From positions 23,802 to 87,801 of the forward strand of contig SKCR01041591.1 in assembly GCA_019454045.1 (NCBI GenBank): a DNA stretch of 64,000 bases, in the 5' to 3' direction. Position 1 is the first letter of the stretch, and each line of letters opens with the position of its first letter. Below are positions 10,817 through 23,765 of this stretch, in pieces. Below the pieces are notes generated by a model that was not told where the DNA came from, did not search any database, and saw only the letters and a program-made list of their open reading frames with translations. The position numbers were made by a program, and so were the translations under genes. Origin of the DNA: Zanthoxylum bungeanum (lineage: Eukaryota > Streptophyta > Magnoliopsida > Sapindales > Rutaceae).

Positions 10817-13800
10817 ACACACACACACACACACATCTATCCATTTGTTTAATTATAATGTTTTATGAGTTTCCCAGTACTGGATATTTGTCACCATTAA
10901 ATCGGTGCATTTTTAGTTTCAGTTGGTCTTTCTGAACATTTTCTGGATTGTCAATAACTCAATGTCTAATTCCCATTCCTTTTCTTTTGTTCTTTCCTTT
11001 TTTTTTTTCCTGCAGTACATGAATACCTTGACTTATTTATCCAGCGAAGCTTTCTCGTCCATTCCCTCAGAATTAGTTCCTGACCTGCAAAGGATGCTTT
11101 CAGCGAATGAAACTTTCAGGCCCACAGCAATGGATTTTACAGGTAAAATGTGAGATTTTGTTAACCATCAACTTTTTTCTCGATGTCATGTATTTATATA
11201 AATTGAGGATTTATTAAATGTCATTTGAACGTAAAGAATGCTTACATCATGGATAATATATGAGAAAAGGATGCAATACATGACTAGCTGCCTTAGTTTA
11301 TTTGCTTGGCTATTTGCATAAGCTAATGGTCGTCATCTGTATGCTATGTTATTTTCTTGTTTCATTACTCAAAATAATGATTCGTTTATATTTAAAAAAA
11401 TTGAGTTTATTCTTGGCAGGCTCTCGATTTTTCCGGGATGATACTAGGTTGCGTGCACTTCGCTTCCTCGACCACATGCTTGTATGCATTTACATCATGA
11501 CTGACATGGTCCTATGGGCTAGTTATTCTGGGCACTTTGAATCTTTGATTGAGTAAACTGAAAATTAGGAAAAAAGGATTTTGATGGAAATGATTCTTTG
11601 GGTAACTAAGTTTGTCTTTTTGCAGGAAAGAGATAACATGCAGAAATCTGAGTTCTTGAAAGCATTATCAGATATGTGGAAAGATTTTGACTCTCGTGTA
11701 CTGCGCTACAAGGTTTGAGTCCACTGTTGGGTCACAATTTTCTTCATTTCTATTATAATGCTCCTTCTTTTGTAGATTCTTTTTGAATAATTAAATATAG
11801 CTACGTCCTTCTTGATTTTAAGAAGTATTAATTAGGGAAATCATCAGAAAATAGTTGCCAAGTTCCATGGATTTTCAACCTGTTTTCCTTCTTTTGGTTT
11901 TTACAGTTTCTCTCTGATTTTACTGACTTGATGTGATTACGGTTATGAAATCTGGTTATGCATTTTAAATTGAAGCCTGTCATATTATCAATGATACCGT
12001 ACTTCTTGTGTTAAGCTGATTCTGGTTTGCAAGCTGACGGGGAATTCAGGACTTACTGTTAAAACACTCTCACTGAGCTGGCTTTTCTTGCAGGTGCTAC
12101 CACCGCTCTGTGAGGAACTTCGGAATTCAGTGATGCAAGCAATGATTCTTCCCATGGTTTTCACGATAGCAGAGTCTCAGGTGTTAGTTCTTTCATTATG
12201 GTGAATCAAATCATCAATTTTGGAATAAACTATGTTATAATCTTTTTTCATTGTCAAATACATTTTAAATCCTTGCTTAGCAGTTAACTAGGCATGTCAA
12301 GTGGTTGATGTTGATATATTCAAACTGGTTGTTTCAAAGATGTTGGCTTGATTTAGTCCATGTTATTGATGTCATTTGTTCCAATGTTTTTAATTCTCGA
12401 TTCTTCATTTTCTGCTACAACAACTTGTCTATATCGTTTTTTCAACGAAAGAGTCGGAATTGATCGATATATTTCTTTCATGTAGTGGACCAAGTCGTTG
12501 ACATACCACTGAGCTATTTTTTTAACATAATGACACCGAGCCCTTATTGCGGCTCACATGAATGAATCAGCTGCTTTATTTTTAGTACCAACAAACAATT
12601 AGGAATTGTCCCCTACTCGCTCCATCAAAAACTAATTTTTCCAGAAAAGAAGATGAATGTAATGTCTGTAGTGAATATGAGGACAGTGGCGGGGCGATCA
12701 AAACAATACACCTTCCAAATGGTATATTTTAGTTAAAGACAAGTATGAGTTTTCTAAGATATTGTCTGGATGGTTATGGTGAGGGCTTTTCCATGAGGAG
12801 TTTATAGGAAGCGTATGGTTTTAATCAAGTTTTTTCATGTGTTCAGTGCAATTTTCCTAATTTTGAAGGTACTTGAGAATGGAAGAACTGGATGCTCATT
12901 TGGTGTTATATTTGTAAAATTGTATGGGAAACTGTTTACCACCCACTCTTTTAACTCAATTTGTTAGAGTTGGCACGCACCCTTTTTATTTGTTTGGGAT
13001 TCTGTTGCTTATGCATTAAATTGAACTGTTAGGGTAGTATGTCAAGGGAGTAGGAATTCCATGATATCAAGGTCCTTGTGTGTTATTATGTAATCATGTA
13101 GGGTGGGTGCCATACATTTTAAATGCATAGAGCATCCTTCAATGAGTCAAACTAGGACCCTTGTGGAGTTTGTTCTACTGGCTGGCTGCTTCCACTAGTT
13201 CCATTCCTTTTGCAATGACTGTTTTTTCGTGTATATTTCAGTGGTTTGCAATATTTTTGCTTCGGTACTTTTAATGGTATTGCTTGTTGATAAAAAGAGA
13301 CATCTAGTTATATTTTGACGAGCTCATCCCTGTAATGTATGCAAATACTCGTGTGCTATATATCTGCTTTGGTTTTTCTGCCCATTTTTTTTGCATTGTT
13401 GGTTAAGAATTATTTCAGAGATAATGCTAGAATATAATTTTTCTTATGTGTTGTTTTCTCTGTCTGCAAGGTGTTATTTTTCTTTTCAACTTGCTTGTAT
13501 ATCTAGGTTTGATTTGCAGCCTTGTACTTAACATCTTTATAGGTCAGTTTTATAGAATTTTCTCATATCTGCTTCTTTGGTCGATATGAAGTAGATGCGT
13601 TTGTAATGGATGTAGTTTATATTTTGTGATTGCCAATATCATGCATTGGTGACTTTACTTTGAATGAAGAACTGATTACTCACAATTTATTGTAGGATAA
13701 AAATGATTTCGAGCTGATAACACTGCCGGCTCTTTTCCCTGTCTTTAGTTCTGCTTCTGGGGAAACACTATTGTTAATTGTGAAGCATGCAGACCTTATT

Positions 13801-16800
13801 ACCAACAAGGTAACAGACTGTTTTCATCCTTTTTCCTTGTTCATTTAAATGGGGAAGTGGTTTTCAGATTATTTTGTATTGGTTGATGGAAGTTTTGGAT
13901 ATACTTGATACAATTTTCTTTGTTTCTAATACTTAAAAGAAAAAGGAAATAACAGGCAATGTTGCTGAATTCATAAGTCTCATATTCAGTTTCTCTCTAT
14001 TCGTTAATCTTTATTAATCCCTCAAAAGTTTGCCCCCAAGGGCCTGGCTGAATAGGTTTTAAGCAGCTTTCTTTGGCTGGCCACATGTGTTCGAGTCTTG
14101 AGGGAAGTAGGGGGCTAAAATATCAATTTGGCTTCTCCCACCCCCTACCTTGTAATAAACAAATAAATAAAAAAGGGGTCATTTTTCTTCCTTTTTGTTT
14201 CTTCTTTTTCTTCTTGTTATTGTTATTATTATTATTATTATTTTTATTATTTTTATTTTTATAAGTGGCTGCTGATGACCTGATATCATCTTTTTTTTTA
14301 TGGTTTTTGTAGACTAGTCATGAACATTTAATATCACATGTTCTGCCCATGCTTGTTCGAGCCTATGGTGATACTGATCCCCGCATACAAGAGGAAGTTT
14401 TGAGAAGATCTGTGCCCCTTGCTAAGCAACTAGATCTTCAGGTTACCGCTGCTGATTATTGTAAAGTTTTTGTTATTCTTGTAAAATGATCCTAACAGAT
14501 ATTTAACCATAAATGCTAAAAAATATTTTAGATTCCCGATATCATCTCTAAGGAGTAAAAGTGACAGCCCTAGTTCTCTTCTTGAAGTCCAGTTGACTTT
14601 CTGCATCTGGATTCATTCATGGATTTTGGTTGCATCACATTTGCATCTCCTTCAGTCCTTCATGTTTTTTATGTTGTTTTTATTACTTTTCAACAACTTT
14701 AAGTTTATCATATTTAACGTAGGAACCATTTGCTGAAAACAAGGGAGTATAGAATTGCAGTCATACAATCATCAACTATTTGCATTCTTTTCTCAGTTTT
14801 CCTCTCTTAGCAATTAAATGAGTATGAGTGCATTAATGGCTACAGAAAAAATTCGTCATTTACAGGCATGATCGTTATTTTTCTTATTGGTGGCAAGCAT
14901 AGGGTAAAACCGTAAAAGCAATGACATTTTTCATTAATTTTTTTCCTTTCCAGCTGGTGAAACAAGCAATTTTGCCTCGTGTTCATGGCTTAGCTCTCAA
15001 AACAACAGTTGCTGCGGTATGCATTTTATTTTATTTTGTGTTTATGGTGCATCTATATTTAATCTTCTGACTTAAAGACGAGTGGTTTGCTAGGAAGTCA
15101 GAAGTATTAGTGCTTCTATGATTGCTGTAATTAGATGACTACACAAAGTGCATGTTCATATCTCATCAAGAAAGTTTCCATTTGGCTGACGTACAGTATC
15201 CCCCACTGCACTCTAATGAGAGCACTGTCCTACTTACGATCTTTGTCTCGTACTTTGGCCAACTATTGAGGTTGATTTTGGGATGTGGAGATAAAAACGC
15301 TTCACAGTTTTTGATCAATGACTAATGTATGTGTAAATATTGCATGGCTGTTTTCTGATTGTGATGCAAAAGGAACAAGGTGCTTTCTGAAGATGTTGGG
15401 GTTGGGAGGAGGTTGAGGTTTTATGGGATAAAGTTATACTTTTGTGGGCTTTGGTTTCTTATGAGTGTGTATATATATATGTAGAAAAATCCTCCTATTC
15501 AGATGTCCGGATAGAAGCTAACTTACGGAATTTCATTCTAAGCCCTTGGATTAATCTAAGGGCCAAGAACCATTTTCATTTAATTCCTTTGAATGAATAA
15601 TTGGTGCTCTGATTCTCAACTTCCTATTATTGGTTGTAGAGAGTGAACTTCAATGCTGGTTTTTTTTTTTTTTTTTTGCAGGTGAGAGTCAATGCGTTGC
15701 TATGCTTAGGAGATCTGGTTAGCATACTTGATAAACATGCTATTATGGACATTTTGCAAACAATTCAACGTTGTACAGCTGTTGATCATTCCGCTCCTAC
15801 CCTTATGTGCACACTCGGAGTTGCAAACTCAATTCTAAAGCAGGTGACATTAATTCCTATTTTCAGTTGCTTTAGCTTTCCACCGTAGCTGTGTTGTAGA
15901 ATATTTGTGAAATTACAACTAATCGACGTGCTCAATTCGTCTTGTCCAGTATGGAGTTGAATTTGCTGCAGAACACGTCCTTCCACTACTCACACCTCTT
16001 CTCACTGCTCCACAATTGAATGTGCAGCAGTTTGCAAAATATATGCTTTTTGTCAAGGATATTCTCAGGTACTGTGCACACCCGTGGAATCCCGTAACCT
16101 CTCCATTTCCCCCCTTTTCTGTTATTTTATTTATTTTTGTAGTTTCTGCAGATTTGATCTTTTTATCTCATTACAGGAAGATTGAAGAAAAACGTGGAGT
16201 TACTGTAACTGATTCTGGAATTCCAGAAATAAAATCAACCCCTGTTCCCAATGGGCTTCAATCCCAGGCCATGGGAAAAACAAGTGGGACCGTCGCTTCC
16301 ACAACAAAGAGCAACCCGTCATGGGACGAGGATTGGGGTCCCACCACAAAGGGATCTGCCAATTCCCACCAGCCTTCTATCAGTAACACCTCATCCACCA
16401 AAACTGTTTCTAGTAATCAACCAATTCAATTTTCACCTGTGGATTTGCAACTGTCCATGATAACTGCTGTATCTACTTCACAAACCGTCGAATCGTGTCC
16501 TGCAGTCGATGTAGAATGGCCTCCTAGGGCATCTTCAGGCATGAACTCTCAATCATGTGAAGGTGAGAAGCAGCAACAGAGTGCAGGAGTGTCTTCCTCT
16601 TCAAGTTTTGATGAAATAGATCCATTTGCTGATTGGCCTCCACGGCCTAGTGGCGCATCAAGTGGTTCAGGAACTCCTAGCAATGGTAATATAGGACCAT
16701 ATTCTAGCAATTTCGGTTCCAGTTTCATCACAAATGCACCAAACAGTATGAACTTCCAAACCAACGGCAGTAACAGTTGGGCCTCCACCAATCATACTTC

Positions 16801-17080
16801 ATCTTTGAATACCAGCAGTTTGAATAGTGGGGGCCTTGATAACCTGAACTCTATTGGGTTCATGAAACAGACTCAGAGTGTCAATAGCGATAAGAAATCA
16901 ACTGATCTTGGATCAATATTTGGTTCTAGCAAAACAGAACAAACAGCACCTAAACTTGCTCCGCCTCCTTCAAACGTTGTTGGTAGAGGAAGAGGAAGAG
17001 GGAGGGGGGTCATTTCAACCTCACGGCCTAGTCATGCCAAACCATCATCAGAACAGCCTCCCCTCTTGGATTTGCTGTAA
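7391..17080 (+). CDS. SCYL2: SCY1-like protein 2 (clathrin-associated pseudokinase), 14 coding exons, about 910 aa
   Basis: Exons read by eye, all joined in frame: 7391-7882, 7965-8069, 8923-9021, 9429-9611, 11016-11142, 11420-11481, 11626-11712, 12094-12180, 13696-13809, 14313-14441, 14954-15016, 15682-15843, 15950-16068, 16177-17080. All introns are GT-AG. The N-terminal kinase-like domain (about residues 38-340) has lost catalytic motifs: the HRD position reads HRA (193-195) and DFG reads GFG (213-215), while the candidate VAIK lysine K80 and YTAPE remain. Then follow HEAT-like helices (about 370-620), an Asp/Trp/Pro-rich tail with [10 protein letters not shown], a GRGRGRGRG stretch and a terminal LLDLL, a clathrin-box-like motif. 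SCYL2 proteins act in clathrin-mediated trafficking at the trans-Golgi and endosomes; plant SCYL2 binds clathrin heavy chain and affects growth and root hairs (family knowledge). Length matches Arabidopsis SCYL2A/B. No breaks seen. Introns hold a microsatellite and SINE/MITE-like sequence. The gene is convergent with the mannanase gene. Confidence 0.95.
9945..10045. repeat. Dispersed repeat fragment in SCYL2 intron 4
   Basis: The phrases TCCTATCCGGATGTCTGGA and CTCAGGGTCAATCCAAGGGC resemble a segment in intron 11 at about 15490-15580 (TCAGATGTCCGGATAG, CCTTGGATTAATCTAAGGG). The two are probably copies of a short mobile repeat. No ends were defined. Confidence 0.35.
10786..10834. repeat. Compound (TC)n-(AC)n microsatellite in SCYL2 intron 4
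   Basis: A run of TC dinucleotides with one interruption is followed directly by AC dinucleotides. It is intronic, 182 bp upstream of exon 5. Confidence 0.95.
12430..12525 (-). repeat. Possible tRNA-derived SINE remnant in SCYL2 intron 8
   Basis: On the minus strand a good A-box-like TAGCTCAGTGGTATG is followed about 45 bases later by a B-box-like GATCAATTCCG. No cloverleaf can be drawn and no target duplication was found. It could be a decayed SINE or chance. Confidence 0.3.
14033..14170 (+). repeat. Possible second-family SINE in SCYL2 intron 9
   Basis: The stretch has a GGCCTGGCTGAATAGG A-box-like start, a GTGTTCGAGTCTTGAGG B-box-like motif about 45 bases on, then CTACCTTGTAATAAAC and an A-rich tail. 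This layout is typical of plant SINEs with an Au-like CTTGTAA end. A clear target duplication was not found. Confidence 0.4.
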
Positions 17081-18370
17081 GGAGATTGTTTTTAGCACTT
17101 TTACATCTCAAACCAATTATGCAAGAATTTTTAGAAGTCCTCTTGTAGAGTAGCCATCCCACGCTGTGCAGAGATTGCCAGATTCTGTTTAATGTGTTTA
17201 AAGTACAAGTCCATCATTCATCTTGGACACGCTACTGCATTGGCTCTCGGTATGGCATGGTTTATAGTCACTTTTTTGTGAGTTGTGTGTAGTTTATTGT
17301 TATTGTGCTGCACTGTTTTTTGTTTTCTTGTTCAGTTTCTCCACTTTTGAATATGAAAATGCCCTTTTTCTGGATTATGTATTCTTTGACACACTTCAAG
17401 AGTCTGGATATGAAAAAATAAAGTGAAAATGAAATATTCGAGTTGCCGCGGAAAGTTTAAACCACATGTTTTGGGGATGGGATACAAAAGATATCATGGT
17501 TGCAATCCCTTTTTTTTAAGCTTTAATGTGTAGAAAATCGTTTATGGTGATATTACTTGCATTAGCTAAGTAACTTATTAGTAGATACTCTTACTGTATG
17601 TGTGGTAGTATCTAAGGAAAGAATGTAGATGTTAAGTTGTTTATTTGAATGCCATGTTTTTGTTTTCCGAATACAGAATCTGAAGAATTTTACTATGTTT
17701 TCTGTTTGCCGATGTTGATACCTGTAGAGTGGTGGGTCTGTTTATGTACCTTGGTACAAACCAAATTTCAGATGCTGGAATATCTGAGAATTGAAACCGA
17801 TGTAACAATTCCGGTACCAAGTGAAATTGAGAAGGCAAACTCTGGAAAGGGATTGGTATTCTTCTCTCCATATTGAGCCGTATTTGATCACAGATTATGT
17901 TATCTCGCTGGTGTTTAGATGTGGGTCTTATGTCGATGAAATTTCGTGAATATTTTATCTGTTTTTCTTCTTCATTTGATTCCTATAAGTTTGAAAACAT
18001 AGCTTAGTAATAAAAAAATTTCGCCTTGTTATGGTAAAAGAATAGAAATTCGTGTTCAGCGTGATGATCACATGTTAATTTGCTATCCGTTATAGTAAGA
18101 GTCTTCTGAACTCAGTACGTTTTTTTTTTTTTTTTTTTTTGGGTTTATTGGTAACAGAATAAGCTTTAAAGCATCATATGGCTAACTGAAGAGAAACGCA
18201 TATTTTATTCAAATCATGACATTGAAAATGTGGAGAACAAATTCTATAAATCTAAATCTTCTTGTGCCTTGCAAAGCAATTACATTGATTCCTGCTGAAT
18301 CTAAAAGTTCTATCACTCTAATCCTGTATTTCGATCTTTTCGTGAAGGCTAATTAGCATCTTAAGACAGT
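17081..18370. other. Convergent intergenic region and 3' UTRs of SCYL2 and mannanase genes
   Basis: The two host genes point at each other across 1.29 kb. AATAAAG at about 17418 is a candidate polyadenylation signal for SCYL2. A T homopolymer lies at about 18120-18140. Open frames on both strands at 17641-17876 show no family resemblance and are not called. Confidence 0.6.
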
Positions 18371-21266
18371 CTAGTAATGCAGTTTATGAAGTAATTTTCC
18401 CTTCAAATTCTTACCAAATGTTAATGTGTGCGCAAGAGCAGTCATTTTGTTTGATTGAGTAGCAATAACACCACGAGTTGATGGATTTTGTGATAAAACA
18501 ATCTCATATCCATCAAAATATGACTGCATGTCTTCACCCATAAGCTGCCACACCATGGCACCACCAATTGTTCCTCCATTTCTTGCTAAGTTGTATACAT
18601 TACTGTAGATTGTGTTCAAGAATGAGTCTCTGACATTGCTGCTGAATCCAGCTTCTTTGCTCGATTTTCCGAACTCCGAAAATACCAATGGCTTCTTCAG
18701 GATTGTTTTTGAATCTGTCCAATGGCTTGTCAACCATTTCTGTATGAACTGCATTTGAGCATTATCATTCTGTCCAGGTAACCTGGAGGGAAAACTTTGT
18801 TAGTTTCAATGCAAATTCTCAGGTGCGGACGTCTGCATTTTACGAGATATTATTTTACAGTAATACCGCGGTTACTTACCATTGATCTGGGTATGCATGA
18901 ATTGTTGTAAAATCAATCTCTTTAATCATATTGTTGCTAATAAAATCTGTGCCAACTTGATAACCTCCAGGATTGAATTGCTTCTTGTCAGGAATTGAAT
19001 CACCATAAAATCCTTCCAAGCCAATCTCCAACAAGTGCTTGTTGTCAATAGATTTAAGATAGGTTGCCATTTCTTGAACCCAATTCTATAAACACCAAAA
19101 TAATTCCATCAACTCTTATTTGGTAACTGAAAAACACACACACACAATAAAAAATTTTCATGTAAGTTTTAGTCATGAATTAATAATGACATACATTTAA
19201 GGTCTTTCCAGAGTAATCAACTTGGCAGCGAGGCTCATTTATCAGTTCCCATCCCATGATGGTGGGGTCATCTTTATAAGCTATTTTACTGATTGTGTTG
19301 ATTCTTGTAACCACTTTCTGCAACCATAAATGAAAAAAATATTATCAAAAAGCACTTCCGTTCGCATATAAAATCACTTTGGCCGCTCGGTTAAGTTTTA
19401 GAGGAAATTTGACGTCAGAGTTTCCAACGATTCAAAAAAAAAAAAAAAAATACATTTTTTCCCTTTGTTTAATTTACCTTGACATGATTCTTGTAATATC
19501 CTTTAACAACATTGTTAGTGTAAAAATCATCATCACTATTAACTGGGGCACCAGCAGCTCTGGCCCAATTCACATACTGTGGCCTTCCTCCAAAGTCGTG
19601 GTAATTGTTGCTCAAGCTCAAAATCAACCGGATTCCATACTTTCTTGCCTCTGAAATCACAAAATCAAGTCCCTGCAAAATTTCTATAATTTCTCAGTAA
19701 TTAATTATTAAATTACACAGAAGAGTAGAGACAAGGTTTTATTTTAGGAATGATTAAAGTTTATTTTTTTTTATGTAATATTTGATCGACAAAATATTTT
19801 ATTATTATTTTTTAAAAAATATAAAAAAAAATTACGGAATCGGCATAAAAATTGACATGGGAGCCACTCCGGGTGACGCCGAGCACGATGCAAGATATTT
19901 TGCAGGCATTAATATAAAATAGTTCTCGTTAACACGTGCCGTTACTAGAGACTTTTTGCCACTGAAGGTCTGTAAAATTAGAATTTTGGTTCAACGAGGT
20001 GATAATAGAGAAACAACAAATTTAGAGGGGACGTAACATAAATAATGTGAACCTTCGGGAGCCAAAGTAAATTTTACATAAAATGGGTAAATTTTATTCA
20101 AAAACTTGTTTTTTGTTGTTGTGTTTTTTCTCCGATTGGGTGGGCTAGGGCCCCTCGGTTACGAAAAATTATATTATGTTTCGGGTATATATATCATATC
20201 TCTCACAATAACTGGGACCTACAACTGTGTGAGACCCAATTGTTGTGAGAGAGATGACATATACACCCAAAACATGATATACTATCTCCTCGGTTACACA
20301 CAACATAGTTCCACTCATGTACATACATATGCATCCACGTGTATATTTCTTAACTGTGTAACCCAAGAGTCAGTAACCTAATAAGTTTATTGATTTAGCC
20401 GCGTAAAATTTTGATTTTTTAAAAAAAATAGTAGATATTTATTAATTTAGCGAAATTAAATCAAAAATATCTCATTTATAAATCACATTTTTCATTAATT
20501 TATAAAATAAATTTTAATAGATTTTTAAATTGTATGGGAATGAACACCCCATTGACCTACGGGTGACTTTGTCATTGTGAACAATCACACACACTTTTTT
20601 TTTAATCGTTGAAAATCTCATCGCCAAACCACCCGTTCTGGGTTTAAACGGAGCAGGTAAAATCCCCGGCTGTCCCAGGTTCTTACTAGAAACACTCTCT
20701 GAATTCGAACCCAGAACCTCAATGTGAGATCTTGAGCCCTACAAAACCAAACCACGCCACTTAAGACCTTATACACATAATCATAGAAGCCAAAAAACAA
20801 ACTCATTACATGATGAAATTTGCACTAGGATTTGCATTCATCATTTAGTGGTGGTAAGAAGAAGGCCAACATAACCATTGTGAAAAGGAAAAATCATGTA
20901 ATAATAAGAAGAAAGAATTTGAAAGAGAACCTGAAAGACTGGTTCATTGTAAACTCCAGGAGATTGCTGGAGAGCTCCATAACCTCCATCACTAAACGCC
21001 CAAGTTCTACAGACACTTAACCCTGCGGCTGCGGCCTGGCGAAAGACATCACTTACTTTGTACCTTTCATTTGGTCTTGATGCCACATTCATCATCCAGT
21101 AAGAATTAAAGCCATTGAAGAGAAATGGTGAGCCGTTTATTTCAAATTGTGTGCCTCTTGTTTGGACAAAACTTGCTTGTGAAGGAACTTTACTTTGTGC
21201 TGAAGCTAGGGTTAGAATAAGGGCAATTGCCCATACGAAGGATAACTTTTCTAGGGTTTTTGACAT
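18371..21266 (-). CDS. MAN: Mannan endo-1,4-beta-mannosidase (GH5), secreted, five exons, 423 aa
   Basis: Exons in transcription order: 21266-20931, 19672-19478, 19317-19195, 19085-18880, 18782-18371. They join in frame with GT-AG introns and end in TAG. The enzyme cuts internal beta-1,4 links of mannans and glucomannans in the cell wall or seed endosperm (EC 3.2.1.78, family knowledge). A signal peptide with a hydrophobic core [12 protein letters not shown] is likely cleaved before residue 24. Retaining GH5 residues are visible: R87 in SVCRTWAF, N204 and the acid/base E205 in WELINEP, H281 and Y283 in TIHAYPDQW, the nucleophile E323 in VFSEFG and W365 in MVWQL. Length is normal for plant mannanases. 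A TATA box lies about 75 bp upstream. Intron 1 (1258 bp) has taken up a MITE and a SINE. The exact paralogue (MAN1 to MAN7 type) was not resolved. Confidence 0.93.
20163..20287. mobile_element. Mutator-like MITE in mannanase intron 1
   Basis: The 125-bp sequence folds into a near-complete hairpin. The left arm (TTATGTTTCGGGTATATATA, ATCTCTCACAA) is complementary to the right arm (TTGTGAGAGAGATGAC, CACCCAAAACATGATATA), joined by a short loop. It is flanked by a perfect 10-bp direct repeat CCTCGGTTAC at 20153-20162 and 20288-20297. Duplications of 8-10 bp are characteristic of Mutator-like elements. It has no coding capacity. Confidence 0.8.
20595..20768 (-). mobile_element. tRNA-derived SINE copy in mannanase intron 1
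   Basis: Read on the minus strand: a TGGCGTGGTTTGG A-box-like head, CACATTGAGGTTCTG, a B-box-like GGTTCGAATTC, the body GGGACAGCCGGGG and GTTTAAACCCAGAAC, and an A tail (T run 20595-20603 on plus). It matches the SINE at 4605-6692. The target duplication is unclear. Confidence 0.75.
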
Positions 21267-21340
21267 TTTTTGCTTTTAGGGTTTTGTTGATGATGCTTGA
21301 TGAGAGTGATCGTGGAGATAAATTGTGGTGGGTTTGAATG

Positions 21341-21350
21341 CTATTTATAG
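21341..21350 (-). promoter_or_regulatory. TATA box of the mannanase gene
   Basis: CTATAAATAG on the minus strand lies 75 bp before the ATG. That predicts a start about 30 bp downstream and a 5' UTR of roughly 40-50 nt. The motif is a canonical plant TATA box and is the only one close to the start codon. Confidence 0.6.
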
Positions 21351-21723
21351 AAGGAAATAGAGATTTTTGGCCGAGGAAATAATAATAATAGTAATAATTT
21401 TGCATGTGAATTTGTGAGTAAAATATGGGAGAATCTCTTTTTTATTATTATCTGCTGGCCAATGGGAATAAATGATATAGTTGCTAGTGACGTGATTGGT
21501 TTATTTTTAGGACATAGCTACAATTAATCTGTTATATATATTGGGGGAATTGAAGATAAAATAATTGTTATTCAACTTGAAATTTCTTGTATTGAATATG
21601 AAATTTATATAAATTTTAAGTTTAATAGTAGGAATTTTAAGTTTAATAGCCTCTATTTCAAATTTAATTATCTGGATTTCAATTTTAGTACCATATTAAC
21701 AAAACCCTTATTTTGAGATATAT
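21351..21723. promoter_or_regulatory. Upstream (promoter) region of the mannanase gene
   Basis: AT-rich sequence between the TATA box and the next SINE. No specific cis-element can be asserted from sequence alone. Confidence 0.4.
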
Positions 21724-21737
21724 GTAGTTGTAGAATT

Positions 21738-21898
21738 TATTTTTTTTGAAACGTCGAAAATTCAACTATTAAATCACCCGATTCAGATTTAAACGGAACA
21801 TGAAAAATTCATGATTGTCACAGGTTTCTATATTCGAACTTAAAACCTGTAAACCAGATCCTAAATTTTACACTATCAAACCACGCAACTTTGGAAAC
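21738..21898 (-). mobile_element. tRNA-derived SINE copy upstream of the mannanase gene
   Basis: Same family as 4605-6692, more diverged. The minus strand shows a TTCGAATATAG B-box region, a GATTTAAACGGAAC complement and an A tail (T run at 21738-21747). A 14-bp duplication with three mismatches flanks it: GTAGTTGTAGAATT at 21724-21737 and GTAATTATAGAATC at 21899-21912. Confidence 0.7.
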
Positions 21899-21912
21899 GT
21901 AATTATAGAATC

Positions 21913-23736
21913 TGTTAAGAGCAAGTTTCCTGTTGCAAGTTAGTTACAAATTTTGAGTGTCCATTTTAATCATAACAATGAAGAGTTTCTTCATGCCAAA
22001 AAGAATTATGGAGAATATTATTAAAACGGCATTGTTTATGTGAACTGTCACGTTCACATGAATTGCACCTTTAATGTACGTGTCCCTTAAGGTATTCGTT
22101 TGTGAGTGTATCTACAGTAAGTAAATAAAATAAAATTTACTTAGAGAAACAGAATAAATTTTACTCTTATTTACTTATTATTAAAAGGTAAATAATTATT
22201 TAACTCCATGGTGTATAGTTTAACATTTTCATTAGTATGTGCCTTGTCAAATTAAATATGGAATTCCTGAAATTATATCACATATTCTGAAGAAATGTAT
22301 ATTAAATATTATCTTTAGAAGGGTCGCTGAATGAATTTCACGCAATTTGACTATTTTAACTTGCCATTCTTTTTTCAAAAATAAAAAATAAAAAAAAAAT
22401 CTTGCCATTGTAATTCTCAAGAAGCCACGGAGCTAAAGATCATCATCTTAGAGAAACAAAACTTACATATATAAGAGGGTTTCCTTTTCGAAATTTCCAA
22501 AATTAAAAGCTGATTCATGGCTTCTTGATAATCCGAAAATTAAATGTCAGCTGAATGTCCATGTTAATGCTGATGGCACAATTATTCATCACATCACAGT
22601 CATGCAACTAAAATTCTGGAAAGTGTATATTATTGGATTAAAAGTTGTTGATTTTTAGAATTACTTATTAGCTATCTTATTTATTTATTTATTTTTTAAA
22701 TAATTACCTATTAGATACATGTTGTTTAAATAATAATAGTATACAATTAATTTATTTGGGTTGGGTTGTGTGGATTAAATATATTATTATTTCTTAAAAA
22801 ATTAATAAAAAAATTAATAATATATATTTAAAATAATAAATATATGTATAAGAAATTGGAAAAAAGACTAAAATATAAAATTGAAAAAAATATTAAAAAT
22901 ATCATTTGAATTAAATTTACAAAAATTAAATAATAATAAATATATGAAATTAGCGTCAATCCGCAACCCGTGCAAGTTAGCCAAAATCAACCCAACCCAC
23001 ATTCAATCCACGCGGGTTGACCTGTAATTAGGGTTGGGTTTACATATCCCTAGTTCTAATAGAGATAAAATCTTCATGAATGGAAATCCATATGGAGGCC
23101 TCCCAAGGCTTGATATATATGTTTGGATTGAGTACGTGTCAAATTTTCGCACCTATTAATTAAACGGATCGATTACAGGTATCAGTATCCTCTGTATCAT
23201 ACCCAGAATTATTTAAAAGAAGCAATTGAAGAGTAAGCAAATTACGAAAGTCTTAACTCTCATGTATGCAAAGGCATGTGGGTTAGTTAGTTCTCTTATA
23301 GGGATTTATTTTGTTAAGTTATATGTTAAGATACAGAGAGGTTCTCATACAGTGACGAAATCGGAATTTTAATTTAGACGAAATTTATTTTTTACAAAAA
23401 ATGATAGAAATATACTATTCATTTTAGTGAAGATAAATTAAAATTATTTTATTAATAAATTAGACATTTGATGTATGTGTCCCTGCGTATGTTAACTTCT
23501 TTTATGTGAGATTGTGGTTACAATTTTGGCTTTTTTTGGGTTTCAATAGGTTCCATAAAATTATATAGGAATGCTGATATGTTTATGTTAAGGTGGTAAG
23601 AGTGTGAAGGATAACTGAAGTGGTAAAAGTGAAACTAACATGATGTTATCAATAAATAAATATATAATATGTAGAGTAGTATAAAATATAACTACTGTTT
23701 ATTTAATTATTTTTATGATTTTGACATGTGTGGCAT
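21913..23736. other. AT-rich intergenic DNA
   Basis: No coding region. A short perfect hairpin ATGTGAAC-TGTCAC-GTTCACAT lies near 22038-22060, and a direct phrase AATTTTAAGTTTAATAG is repeated at about 21612-21650. Otherwise only AT-rich sequence was seen. Confidence 0.55.
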
Positions 23737-23765
23737 GATATTATTGGATTGTAGCATCGGTGATG

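Noticed and set aside
12430..12525. tRNA gene on the minus strand, from a good A box
   Set aside because: No cloverleaf can be drawn and the B box is poor; retained only as a possible SINE remnant.
17641..17876. Overlapping open frames on both strands downstream of SCYL2, considered as an extra exon or small gene
   Set aside because: No splice link to SCYL2, whose stop at 17078-17080 follows a normal LLDLL terminus, and no domain-like composition.
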